A stretch of 7,045 nucleotides of DNA from Paludibacter sp. (GTDB lineage Bacteria > Bacteroidota > Bacteroidia > Bacteroidales > Paludibacteraceae), in the NCBI GenBank assembly GCA_028748945.1, contig JAQTOL010000167.1, forward strand, positions 1-7,045. Direction: 5' to 3'. Below are positions 1 through 6,254 of the stretch, one piece after another. The notes under the pieces were generated by a model. That model saw only the letters and a program-made list of their open reading frames with translations, ran no database searches and was not told the origin of the DNA. The position numbers and the translations under genes were made by a program. Each line of letters starts with the position of its first letter. Position 1 is the stretch's first letter.

Positions 1-1241
1 AATACTTCTTCTGCAAAAAACGGTTTTTCACGTCCAAACTGTTCCGGGTCGGTTTTGTAGGCAAAAGCCGTTTGAACAAAGTGTAAAATGAAGTTGACAG
101 CTTTAAGCTCATCCATTTCGGCAGTAAGTGGTTTCAATGCAGCAGCCAGAGACTCTTTAGCCTGTACAGAAACTGTCGCATTAAGATAAACATTGATATC
201 AACCAGTGGGTAATCTTTATAAAAATCAATTAAATCGGGATCGTAATACATACTCACATGATAAGGTTTTCCTTCGAATTCGAAGGAAAGTACTTTTTCG
301 GTTTTTCGTCCGGCAAAGTTGATTGGTGATGATATGTTGAAATCCATTGAACGCCCTGCAGCATTGAAATCCTTATCGTAGGTTGAATAGTTTGCACCAT
401 CAAGTTTGGGAAAAATATAATAATTCACACCACTTAAAGTCAGGTAATTGGTCAGATAAATCTGTTGAAGGGTAGGAATTAACAGGGCTACTTCAGCGTT
501 TTGAAATGCGATACGAACGCCATAACCCGAACGAACCAACATAAACCAGGTTATTAATCGTGCCGAATTTGCATTGTTCGGGAATAAATTCTGAGCAAAC
601 TGTTTGGTCAGGAGATAATATCCATAATCGTTTATGTTTAAATCGGTTTTAGCTTGAAGAAGCTTCTCTACAGCAGGTGTATAATTAGTTGCACTGGCTT
701 TCTCCCAAAAATTCGCGATAGCCTCCTGATTTACAGCAGTTAAATTACAAAGTCTGAGTGCAGGATCATAGGGTATTGAAAAAGAACGTCCATAAATACT
801 CAATGTGGTTAGGCTTGTATTGGACTTTTCTTCCGCTGGTTTACGAATTGGATCTACCGGTTGAGGGTTGGGTGCCGCTGAAATTATTTCAGCACTAATA
901 TTGGTTTTAATAACCGGCGACTCAGCAACTGTAAGGTTATTGATTGCTGAAGTTTTACAAACCGGAGCAATTTTTGGTTTGGGTATTTCGGGTAATTTTT
1001 TACCGGAAAAGACCGCAAAATTCGTCCATTCCCTACGTAAATACTCTGTCCATTCTTTATCACGCTTGCTAACATAATCGGCGTATTCTTTTTGCAGACG
1101 TTCTATTCCTTCTTTTTCTGTGTTTGCAAACTTTTTGAGTTTTTCTTGCTCTTGTTTCTGATACTCCTCAAATGTTTGCGCAGTGGCGAAACAAAAGAAA
1201 ATTGAAAACATCACCAAAAAATAAATTCTAAGCTTTTTCAT
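1..1241 (-). CDS. Exported transglutaminase-like protein, 3' end cut by window edge
   Basis: The frame is open from an ATG at 1241 to the left edge: 413 codons with no stop, so the C-terminus is missing. Residues 1-21 form a signal peptide (MKKLR, a hydrophobic stretch, then FATA before Gln22). Residues 24-72 are rich in Glu, Lys, Arg, Tyr and Trp and should form a long charged helix or coiled coil, ending in EYLRREW. A Pro/Lys linker follows (KLPEIPKPK), then a mixed segment of about 300 residues with no domain I can name. The last visible part, FVQTAFAYKTDPEQFG at 388-403, resembles the segment just before the catalytic Cys of transglutaminase-like proteins that are common and poorly studied in Bacteroidota. 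That assignment comes from recalled family pattern; the Cys/His/Asp residues lie beyond the edge. The protein probably acts in the periplasm or outside the cell. It is separated from the importer genes by 655 bases, so it is likely its own transcription unit. That it is a real gene is near certain; the function is moderate. Confidence 0.85.
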   Translation of the reverse strand, partial: MKKLRIYFLVMFSIFFCFATAQTFEEYQKQEQEKLKKFANTEKEGIERLQKEYADYVSKRDKEWTEYLRREWTNFAVFSGKKLPEIPKPKIAPVCKTSAINNLTVAESPVIKTNISAEIISAAPNPQPVDPIRKPAEEKSNTSLTTLSIYGRSFSIPYDPALRLCNLTAVNQEAIANFWEKASATNYTPAVEKLLQAKTDLNINDYGYYLLTKQFAQNLFPNNANSARLITWFMLVRSGYGVRIAFQNAEVALLIPTLQQIYLTNYLTLSGVNYYIFPKLDGANYSTYDKDFNAAGRSMDFNISSPINFAGRKTEKVLSFEFEGKPYHVSMYYDPDLIDFYKDYPLVDINVYLNATVSVQAKESLAAALKPLTAEMDELKAVNFILHFVQTAFAYKTDPEQFGREKPFFAEEV

Positions 1242-1488
1242 AATTCAATAATTAAAGATTATTATTTAAGATGTTGTATGACTGTTATTTCTGGAATATT
1301 TTATATCAATTAATTTGCAGTGAGTATTTTATTTTTTTGAAAATATTGATTTTCTATTTTAATCAATCAGATTTCATCAATTGAGAACAGGAGGATAATT
1401 AACATACTGAAAGAATATAGAACCTAAATTTCAAAATTAATTTATAAATTTATAAGTATTTAAAAGTACGATAGGTTTTACAGAGCGA

Positions 1489-1520
1489 CAAATTTACAAA
1501 TAATTTTTTATTAATACATA
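1489..1520 (-). promoter_or_regulatory. Possible promoter for the transglutaminase-like gene
   Basis: On the minus strand, TAAATTTG at 1496-1489 fits the Bacteroidota -7 consensus TAnnTTTG. TATG at 1520-1517, 20 bases upstream, matches three of four positions of the -33 element TTTG. Transcription from here would give a leader of about 240 bases. A second -7 match, TAATTTTG at 1439-1432, has a poorer upstream box. Chance matches are common in DNA this AT-rich, so confidence is low. Confidence 0.28.
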
Positions 1521-1679
1521 AATAAACAAGCTATAAAATTATTTTTTATTCATGAAAATAATATTTATTTATCAATATAACTGTCATATCGGGTTATAAT
1601 TCAAAATAAACATATAAATTCAGTCAAAAGCTAAAGAATAATTTAGATTAATTGTATGCGAGAAGGTATCATGTATTAA

Positions 1680-1707
1680 AAATTGAATCCTAAAGGGAAG
1701 TGGATTC
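1680..1707 (-). terminator. Weak terminator-like hairpin downstream of the importer genes
   Basis: Read on the minus strand, GAATCC (1707-1702) and GGATTC (1690-1685) form a 6-bp stem with an 11-base loop, followed within two bases by five T residues. It lies about 190 bases past the ATPase stop codon and nothing better is seen closer. The stem is short and the U run is short, so it would be a weak terminator at best. Confidence 0.3.
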
Positions 1708-1749
1708 TTGAGAAATTTTAAGTTTTACTCAAACAGGCACAAATTATGC

Positions 1750-1786
1750 ATATTACGTAAATTTAAGTTATTTTTCTACGTAATAT
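1750..1786. repeat. 10-bp perfect inverted repeat, 17-base spacer
   Basis: ATATTACGTA at 1750-1759 is matched by its exact reverse complement TACGTAATAT at 1777-1786. Each arm contains the self-complementary core TACGTA, so the arms also act as a pair of direct TACGTA sites 27 bases apart. There is no U run after either strand, which speaks against a terminator and leaves a protein-binding site or chance as explanations. Confidence 0.6.
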
Positions 1787-1794
1787 TCAACAGG

Positions 1795-1810
1795 ATGAAA
1801 ATATTTTCAT
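1795..1810. repeat. 16-bp perfect palindrome
   Basis: ATGAAAATATTTTCAT is identical to its own reverse complement. It starts 8 bases after the inverted repeat at 1750-1786. Two symmetrical elements this close together are compatible with a regulator-binding region, but AT-rich DNA makes such palindromes by chance fairly often. Confidence 0.55.
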
Positions 1811-1896
1811 ACAGAAAGGAGAACCAAATAAATCACAAAATATTTTTAGTTGGTAATGTAAAAAAACGAGAAAGTGGATAAATAAAAGGAAGCTGA

Positions 1897-2895
1897 TTAA
1901 ATACCGGGAGTTGTATCAATCATTACAAGTTGAGTTAGATCCAGTAATAATTCCTCCACTGAAGAAATGGTTTTATTATCAATCTGCCAGCCATTCTCTG
2001 TAACTAATATTCTGACATCAGCATTTTCGACCACTTCGAAACCTGCACGTGCCAAAGCTCTTAAGGTCCAGTAAAGTCTGGTTTTATTACCCGAAACCGA
2101 TACTTTTCCGGTCATTGGATAATTCATCGAAAAATTACCATTAGCAGCATTGAAGAAGTATGAGCGGCTTTCAAAAGTACGGTTAAAGCTTCCATTAAAA
2201 ACCATGTCTTCCGGAACACCACACTCAACACCTGCATCTGTTCCCATTAACCAAATTCGATCGGCAGCCTGTAAAGCTAAATCCAATTCATGGGTTGAAA
2301 GGAGAATTGCTTTTTGAGTCTTGTGCGCAAGTTTATGTAAAAGAAGCATGATTTCAACCCGATTTGGTAAATCGAGATGTGCTGTTGGTTCGTCCAGCAT
2401 GATTATAGGAGTATCCTGCGCCAAAGCTTTGGCAATCATTACCCGTTGTCGTTCACCGTCCGAAAGTTCATTTAAATAATGATTTGCTTTTTTTTGAATA
2501 TGAACCATTTCTAGTGCTTCGGATGCCTGTTTGTCATCTTCTTCGGTTGAATTTCCCCACCAGTTACTATAGGGATGACGACCAAAAGAAACAATATCTT
2601 TTACCGTTGCATTTTCAACATCAACCCGGTCGGTAAGTACCAGTGAAATCAACAATGCTTTTTCGTGCTGTGAAATGCCAGCAATATTTTTTCCATCGAT
2701 AGCCGTTTTTCCACTCAACGATTTCTGCAGTCCAACCAAAGTTCTTAATAAAGTTGATTTTCCACTTCCGTTTGGGCCAATCAAACACACCAGTTCACCC
2801 GCCCGTAACTCCAGATTGAGATCGGACTGGACAACATCTGTCTTTCCTTTTTTGGAATAACCGATCGTTAAGTTTTGAGTGCTTAGAATTGACAT
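1897..2895 (-). CDS. ABC importer ATPase, FecE/BtuD-like (iron chelate/cobalamin family)
   Basis: This is the cytoplasmic ATP-hydrolysing subunit that should power the permease encoded just upstream. With the ATG at 2895 it has 332 residues. Walker A is GPNGSGKS at 40-47, the signature is LSDGERQ at 144-150, Walker B is IIMLDEP at 164-170, the D-loop follows as TAHLD, and the switch His is His202 in STHELD. The Q-loop region reads LVLTDR at 85-90, where most relatives have a Gln. A segment of about 90 residues (242-332) follows the core; core subunits of this family are usually nearer 250-270 residues. The frame can be extended upstream to a TTG at 2919, but the ATG at 2895 overlaps the permease stop as TAATG, which is the typical arrangement for translational coupling, and starts right before the first beta strand. 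Family is certain; substrate is not determined. Confidence 0.95.
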   Translation of the reverse strand: MSILSTQNLTIGYSKKGKTDVVQSDLNLELRAGELVCLIGPNGSGKSTLLRTLVGLQKSLSGKTAIDGKNIAGISQHEKALLISLVLTDRVDVENATVKDIVSFGRHPYSNWWGNSTEEDDKQASEALEMVHIQKKANHYLNELSDGERQRVMIAKALAQDTPIIMLDEPTAHLDLPNRVEIMLLLHKLAHKTQKAILLSTHELDLALQAADRIWLMGTDAGVECGVPEDMVFNGSFNRTFESRSYFFNAANGNFSMNYPMTGKVSVSGNKTRLYWTLRALARAGFEVVENADVRILVTENGWQIDNKTISSVEELLLDLTQLVMIDTTPGI

Positions 2896-2897
2896 TA
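2893..2897 (-). promoter_or_regulatory. TAATG stop/start overlap deciding the ATPase start
   Basis: The permease stop TAA (2897-2895) shares one base with the ATPase start ATG (2895-2893). The bases upstream, AAAGAGAAAATA, are purine-rich but not a standard ribosome-binding site. The overlap suggests that terminating ribosomes restart on the ATPase frame, keeping the two subunits in fixed proportion. Confidence 0.75.
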
Positions 2898-3890
2898 TTT
2901 TCTCTTTAATATTATCCAAATAATTATCGGGGCCCCAAACAAAGCACTGACCGTATTTATTGGCAATGTATAGGTTGGTATTTGTGTAATAATATCACAT
3001 ATCAATAGCAACGAAGCTCCGCAAAGTACAGTTGCCGGCAATAATATCTTATGGCTTGAAGTTCTGAATAAGCCCCGTGCTATATGAGGAATAGCAACAC
3101 CAACAAATGCAATCGGCCCTGTAAATGCTGTTATTCCTCCGGCTAATAATCCAGAAGCAATTACAATCAGAAATCGTGTTTGCTGTATGGAAATTCCTAA
3201 ACCCCGTGCATAATTTTCACCGAGCAATAAACCGTCGAGACGTTTTTGAAGGAAAAATGCCATACCTATTCCAATCAAAACAACCGGTAACAACACTTGC
3301 ATATAATTCCAGGTAACTGCACTTAAACTCCCGAATGTCCACATCACAAATAATTTAATGGCATCAGGATTACTGAAATTTTGTAGAACACTCACCAACG
3401 AACCTGCAATACTTCCAAACATAATGCCCACAATCAACAATGTAACCGCATTATTTACCTTGAACGAGACACCGACTACTAATAATAAAACAATGGATGC
3501 ACCGATGATTGCTGCAACTATTAATGCCCAACCGCTACTGATAAAAGCAACCGGTAATAAAGTAGCTGCCATCATGACTATGGCAACACCCAGGCTTGCT
3601 CCCGAACTGACACCTAAGATAAAAGGATCGGCCAGTGGATTACGAAAAAGAGTTTGCATCATCAATCCTGCCACCGAAAGGGATGATCCGGCTAAAATTG
3701 CCGTAATGGCTTTTGGCAAGCGGAAGTTCAGTAAAATCTCCGAATTAATTGCATCAGCTCCTTTGCCAAAGAAGACAGAAAATATTTCACGTACAGAAAC
3801 AGGAATGCTTCCCCATGCTAAATCTGCAAGGAAAAGTCCTAAGGTCAGGAATGAAAGCGAGAGAAATATAATGACGTGACGGGATTTCAA
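2895..3890 (-). CDS. FecCD/BtuC-family ABC importer permease
   Basis: This is the inner-membrane channel subunit for chelated iron, heme or cobalamin importers, expected to work as a homodimer with the ATPase and the binding lipoprotein. The 331 residues are full length for the family and mostly hydrophobic, fitting about ten membrane helices. Family signatures are in the right order: FRLPKAITAILAG at 56-68, FRNPLADPFILG at 82-93, FVGVAIPHIAR at 262-272 and LPINTVSALFGAP at 309-321. The coupling segment toward the ATPase should lie near RGLGIS at 229-234. The start is unusual: the only early in-frame start is TTG at 3890, directly after an in-frame TAG, and the first in-frame ATG comes only around residue 77, inside conserved sequence. 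The gene begins 24 bases after the FISUMP lipoprotein stop, which points to one transcript, and overlaps the ATPase start by one base. Confidence 0.95.
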   Translation of the reverse strand: MKSRHVIIFLSLSFLTLGLFLADLAWGSIPVSVREIFSVFFGKGADAINSEILLNFRLPKAITAILAGSSLSVAGLMMQTLFRNPLADPFILGVSSGASLGVAIVMMAATLLPVAFISSGWALIVAAIIGASIVLLLVVGVSFKVNNAVTLLIVGIMFGSIAGSLVSVLQNFSNPDAIKLFVMWTFGSLSAVTWNYMQVLLPVVLIGIGMAFFLQKRLDGLLLGENYARGLGISIQQTRFLIVIASGLLAGGITAFTGPIAFVGVAIPHIARGLFRTSSHKILLPATVLCGASLLLICDIITQIPTYTLPINTVSALFGAPIIIWIILKRK

Positions 3891-3914
3891 CTAAGACAGA
3901 ATTATTTGTAAAAT

Positions 3915-4904
3915 TTAATTTGTATCTTTTACACAACGAACTGAACGACCATACATTTTACTGTCGTAATCCTTATGCACTGTGGTGTTATCAAAGCTCA
4001 TGTACCAGAACCATACACTTGCAGCAGTAGTACTGTTTTCTGTTGAAGTCCACCAATATCCATTGTCTCCAAGACTACCGAAAGCGCCGCTTGGATCACG
4101 TTTTCCGCCGGGAAGTGCAGTAAAACCAGTATTATTGGTTGCTCCTGTATTCGGAGTTTTCCAATGAACAACTCCAACTTCTTTTAGTTTAGCTCCTGCT
4201 GTACTTTCACCACCTAAAAAATTAACAAGCGTTGTCCACTCAGCATGCGAAGCAATATGCCATCCCACCGGAGTAATATTGCGGGCATCATTTATTGCCG
4301 CCCAATTATAAAGTTTGCCATATAATGCACCGTTTGCCGTATCATTATTATAGTCACACCAAGCACTGAAAGTAGCAATTCTCCAGGCGGAAGAATCCTT
4401 AACGTTACTAATACTTTCACCCGTACGAAATTTCGTTGTTTTGAGATTACCCACCATCCAGGTTTGGGTACCGATTGTTACAGTTTCATAGGTATTACCA
4501 TCAATATCCGTAACCGGACCGGTTGTTGTGAACTGATAAACATTACCATAGCCGGTTCCGGTTGAGTTAACAGCATAAGCACGAACATTATATGTCGTTC
4601 CCGAAATAAGTCCGCTAACAGAACTGGTAAAAGTGCCTGCACCGATACCATCCATTGTTTTATTATCCAGCGTCGTAGGATTTGCTGATGTACTCCAACA
4701 AACACCACGTGCTGTAACATTGGAGCCCCCGTCTGAAGTAATAATACCACCTGATTTAGCAGAGTTTCCGGTAATATCACTCACATTTGTAGTTGTTAAT
4801 GCCGGTGGTATATTAATATTTTCTTTCGAACCACAAGATGTGAAAGCTGCTAAAATACCCGAAAATACAAAAGGGAAGAATAAAGTCTTGTTAATCTTTT
4901 TCAT
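3915..4904 (-). CDS. FISUMP-domain lipoprotein with fibronectin-like repeat
   Basis: The product is a 329-residue predicted lipoprotein. A signal peptide (MKKINK, hydrophobic core) ends in a lipobox, FTSC, with Cys24 as the lipidated residue. Residues 35-127 look like one fibronectin type III-like unit of the Bacteroidota kind (ARGVCWSTSANPT, then GLISGTTYNVRAYAVNSTG, then YQFTT). Residues 132-326 match the Fibrobacter succinogenes major paralogous (FISUMP) domain: DIDGNTYETVTIGTQTWM, NLKT, LYGKLYNWAA, PVGWH, GFTALPGGKRD, YWWTST and the ending RSVRCVKD. Such proteins are exported and often on the outer surface; no enzymatic role is established. The frame extends upstream to a TTG at 4982, but that would place 26 extra residues before the signal peptide, so the ATG at 4904 is preferred. 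The gene sits between binding protein and permease of the importer, in the same direction. Whether it helps import is inference only. Confidence 0.9.
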   Translation of the reverse strand: MKKINKTLFFPFVFSGILAAFTSCGSKENINIPPALTTTNVSDITGNSAKSGGIITSDGGSNVTARGVCWSTSANPTTLDNKTMDGIGAGTFTSSVSGLISGTTYNVRAYAVNSTGTGYGNVYQFTTTGPVTDIDGNTYETVTIGTQTWMVGNLKTTKFRTGESISNVKDSSAWRIATFSAWCDYNNDTANGALYGKLYNWAAINDARNITPVGWHIASHAEWTTLVNFLGGESTAGAKLKEVGVVHWKTPNTGATNNTGFTALPGGKRDPSGAFGSLGDNGYWWTSTENSTTAASVWFWYMSFDNTTVHKDYDSKMYGRSVRCVKDTN

Positions 4905-4979
4905 AATAATTGCTTTTGAGGTAAATTTCCAAGAAATATATTGAGAATAAAATAGACCGATCCTTTTAAACATCGAGTA

Positions 4980-4987
4980 CAAAAGTA
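4980..4987 (-). promoter_or_regulatory. Possible -7 promoter element before the FISUMP lipoprotein gene
   Basis: TACTTTTG on the minus strand fits TAnnTTTG and lies in the 98-base gap between the binding-protein stop and the lipoprotein ATG. There is no good -33 box at 19-21 bases; the nearest TTG is only 12 bases upstream (5002-5000). If active it would start RNA near 4975, giving a leader of about 70 bases and making the downstream three genes partly independent of the binding-protein gene. Confidence 0.3.
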
Positions 4988-5002
4988 AAAATTATTTTAC
5001 AA

Positions 5003-6151
5003 TTACCTGTTATTGTTTGCAGATAACTGTTCACTGTATACCAACTTATACCCCGGCAAAATATCAGGATGTAAAATAGCAATAACGTCTGAGAGTAGTA
5101 AATCCGGTCTTGCGACAGCGCTTTCCCAAAAATCATTGGCCGTTGAAGGCAGCATACGTTTATTGAAATTATAAACCTGACCGTTTTTTACCGGTTGGAA
5201 AAAAGCATTTTTAGAATCAGCTTTGACCAAATCATTTATTGAATTAAAATTACAATTTAACCAGTAATCGGTTTTAGAGAAGTTCTTCAACACAGTTTCT
5301 ACATTGAGAGGCAAACTTCCGGTAGTCGTGTCACCGGCATAAAAATAACTTGCTCCGGCATCGGCAAATAACTTTCCCATATAACTCCGTCCGGCGGGCA
5401 TATACCAGGTTCCACGAAAATCAGATCCGGCCATCACAGCGGGTTTGAACTTTATAAGTTTTGCTTTATCACGAATCTCCGTATAATGTTTTTCAACTGA
5501 ATTGAAAATACTATCCGCCAGTTTTTCCTTATCGTAAAAAACAGCGACAAATTTAATCCACTCCGCGCGTGCAAGCAAGGAAGTTTCCATCCATTCGTTA
5601 TTGAAAATTACCGGTATTCCTGATTGTGATACACGTACGGCATACGGATCATTCTGCTTGTAGCCGCTCATCATTACAGCTCCGGGGTTCAGTTGCAGGG
5701 TTTTTTCGACATTAATGCTGAACGCGTCTCCCAAATCAGTAATTTTACCTTCTCCTACCCTTTCGTTGATTTTTTGGTTGTAAATAATTTTCGGTGAACA
5801 AACACCTGTAATAGTGTTTATTTCACCCAATAAGCTCAGAAACTCGAATTGTGTAACCGAAGTTGCTGCCAAGGTTTTCAGTGGGACTTGTATTTTCGTT
5901 CCATCGGTAGGCGTTTTTATCTTAGTATCTGATACAAGATAATAACGTGCATATTCGGTTCCTTTCACCCAGGGACTGTATACGATTACTTCTTTATATT
6001 GGTCAAAATAACGGATTGCAAACCCTTCGGCATAATGTAATTTCAGCGTATCGGTAGTGGAAGTGGTTCTGTCTTCTGTTTTTCCAATTTTACCGGTACA
6101 TGAAAAAAGGAGACTGAAGGATAGTAAAATAAGTTGTGGAAAATGTTTCAT
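5003..6151 (-). CDS. ABC importer substrate-binding lipoprotein (iron chelate/cobalamin type)
   Basis: The 382-residue product should capture the substrate in the periplasm and deliver it to the permease encoded downstream. It starts at ATG 6151 with a lipoprotein signal peptide and the lipobox LFSC, Cys18 being the lipid attachment site. The rest fits the two-lobed periplasmic binding proteins of class III (PF01497 type): a first-lobe strand pattern around 43-72 (IVYSPW, YYLVSD), GEINTITGV at 109-117, INVEKTLQLNPGAVM at 146-160 (equivalent to the usual 'E-x-I-L-x-L-x-P-D' stretch), NNEWMETSLLARAEWIKF at 184-201, a long connecting helix around 205-235, GRSYMGKLFADAGASY at 254-269, and a C-terminal ARPDLLLSDVIAILHPD at 347-363. 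Relatives in Bacteroidota are commonly found with FecCD-type permeases and are annotated for iron complexes or cobalamin. No Shine-Dalgarno sequence precedes it. The leader upstream holds a terminator-like structure. Confidence 0.92.
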   Translation of the reverse strand: MKHFPQLILLSFSLLFSCTGKIGKTEDRTTSTTDTLKLHYAEGFAIRYFDQYKEVIVYSPWVKGTEYARYYLVSDTKIKTPTDGTKIQVPLKTLAATSVTQFEFLSLLGEINTITGVCSPKIIYNQKINERVGEGKITDLGDAFSINVEKTLQLNPGAVMMSGYKQNDPYAVRVSQSGIPVIFNNEWMETSLLARAEWIKFVAVFYDKEKLADSIFNSVEKHYTEIRDKAKLIKFKPAVMAGSDFRGTWYMPAGRSYMGKLFADAGASYFYAGDTTTGSLPLNVETVLKNFSKTDYWLNCNFNSINDLVKADSKNAFFQPVKNGQVYNFNKRMLPSTANDFWESAVARPDLLLSDVIAILHPDILPGYKLVYSEQLSANNNR

Positions 6152-6163
6152 ATGAATGCTTAA

Positions 6164-6254
6164 TGCGGGAAATATCGAAAAAAAAAAACCGCAAGTAATT
6201 CTCCGCGGTTTTCTGTATAATCTTTGCTATACCTTGCGGTTATTGGTTCCCGCA
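6164..6254. repeat. Nested inverted repeats in the 150-base importer leader
   Basis: TGCGGGAA at 6164-6171 is the exact reverse complement of TTCCCGCA at 6247-6254. This 8-bp pair encloses the 9-bp pair 6187-6195/6233-6241, which encloses the 5-bp pair 6215-6219/6228-6232. An alternative 8-bp pair (6185-6192/6205-6212) competes for the same strand. The strands alternate GCGG, CCGC, CCGC, GCGG, CCGC in RNA order, so several exclusive foldings are possible. Confidence 0.65.
6178..6241 (-). terminator. Terminator-type hairpin with 11-U tail in front of the binding-protein gene
   Basis: In minus-strand RNA, the strand CUUGCGGUU (6195-6187) can pair perfectly with AACCGCAAG (6241-6233, 9 bp), or its shifted version GCGGUUUU (6192-6185) can pair with AAAACCGC (6212-6205, 8 bp, 12-base loop). 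Both end directly in a run of 11 U residues (6188-6178). Between the outer arms lies a third small hairpin, GUAUA (6232-6228) with UAUAC (6219-6215). The simplest role is ending the transcript of the transporter gene that stops at 6302. Because a promoter-like -7 element lies upstream of it, it could instead act as an attenuator for the importer genes. Confidence 0.72.

Larger units (their letters stand above)
1242..1896. other. AT-rich intergenic region without a gene
   Basis: These 655 bases separate the ATPase stop from the start of the transglutaminase-like gene. I find no open frame of convincing length or codon use, no tRNA and no insertion sequence ends. The region is clearly more AT-rich than the flanking genes. 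It contains a 10-bp inverted repeat (1750-1759 with 1777-1786), a 16-bp perfect palindrome (1795-1810), a short hairpin (1685-1707), and two minus-strand -7-like elements (1489-1496 and 1432-1439). The likely content is the 3' end of the importer transcript, a promoter and a long leader for the gene at 1241, and possibly an operator. Confidence 0.7.

Noticed and set aside
868..1077. Open frame of 69 codons on the plus strand
   Set aside because: It lies wholly opposite the transglutaminase-like gene, whose minus-strand frame has a signal peptide and a recognisable motif. The plus-strand product has no support.
1181..1187. CAGTGGC, the reverse complement of a B12-box-like GCCACTG
   Set aside because: It lies in the signal peptide codons for FATA of the transglutaminase-like gene and is not surrounded by cobalamin riboswitch structure.
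1386..1395. AACAGGAGGA, a Shine-Dalgarno-like sequence on the plus strand
   Set aside because: No start codon with an open frame follows it, and Bacteroidota genes seldom use such sites.
1795..1881. 28-codon plus-strand frame starting ATGAAAATATTTTC
   Set aside because: The ATG is part of the 16-bp palindrome, there is no ribosome-binding site at useful distance, and frames of this length are common by chance in AT-rich DNA.
2896..2919. Eight-residue N-terminal extension of the ATPase from TTG at 2919
   Set aside because: The ATG at 2895 forms a TAATG overlap with the permease stop and begins just before the conserved fold; the extension would read back into the permease coding region from a weak codon.
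2929..2936. GGGGCCCC palindrome in AT-rich surroundings
   Set aside because: It encodes the conserved FGAP segment near the permease C-terminus, so coding constraint explains it.
3358..3879. 173-codon open frame on the plus strand
   Set aside because: It is antisense to the conserved FecCD permease, which has all family motifs. Long antisense frames over membrane-protein genes arise from codon bias.
4633..4944. 103-codon plus-strand frame and an overlapping 100-codon minus-strand frame (4478-4780)
   Set aside because: Both overlap the FISUMP lipoprotein gene in other frames, and neither product has a signal peptide or domain pattern.
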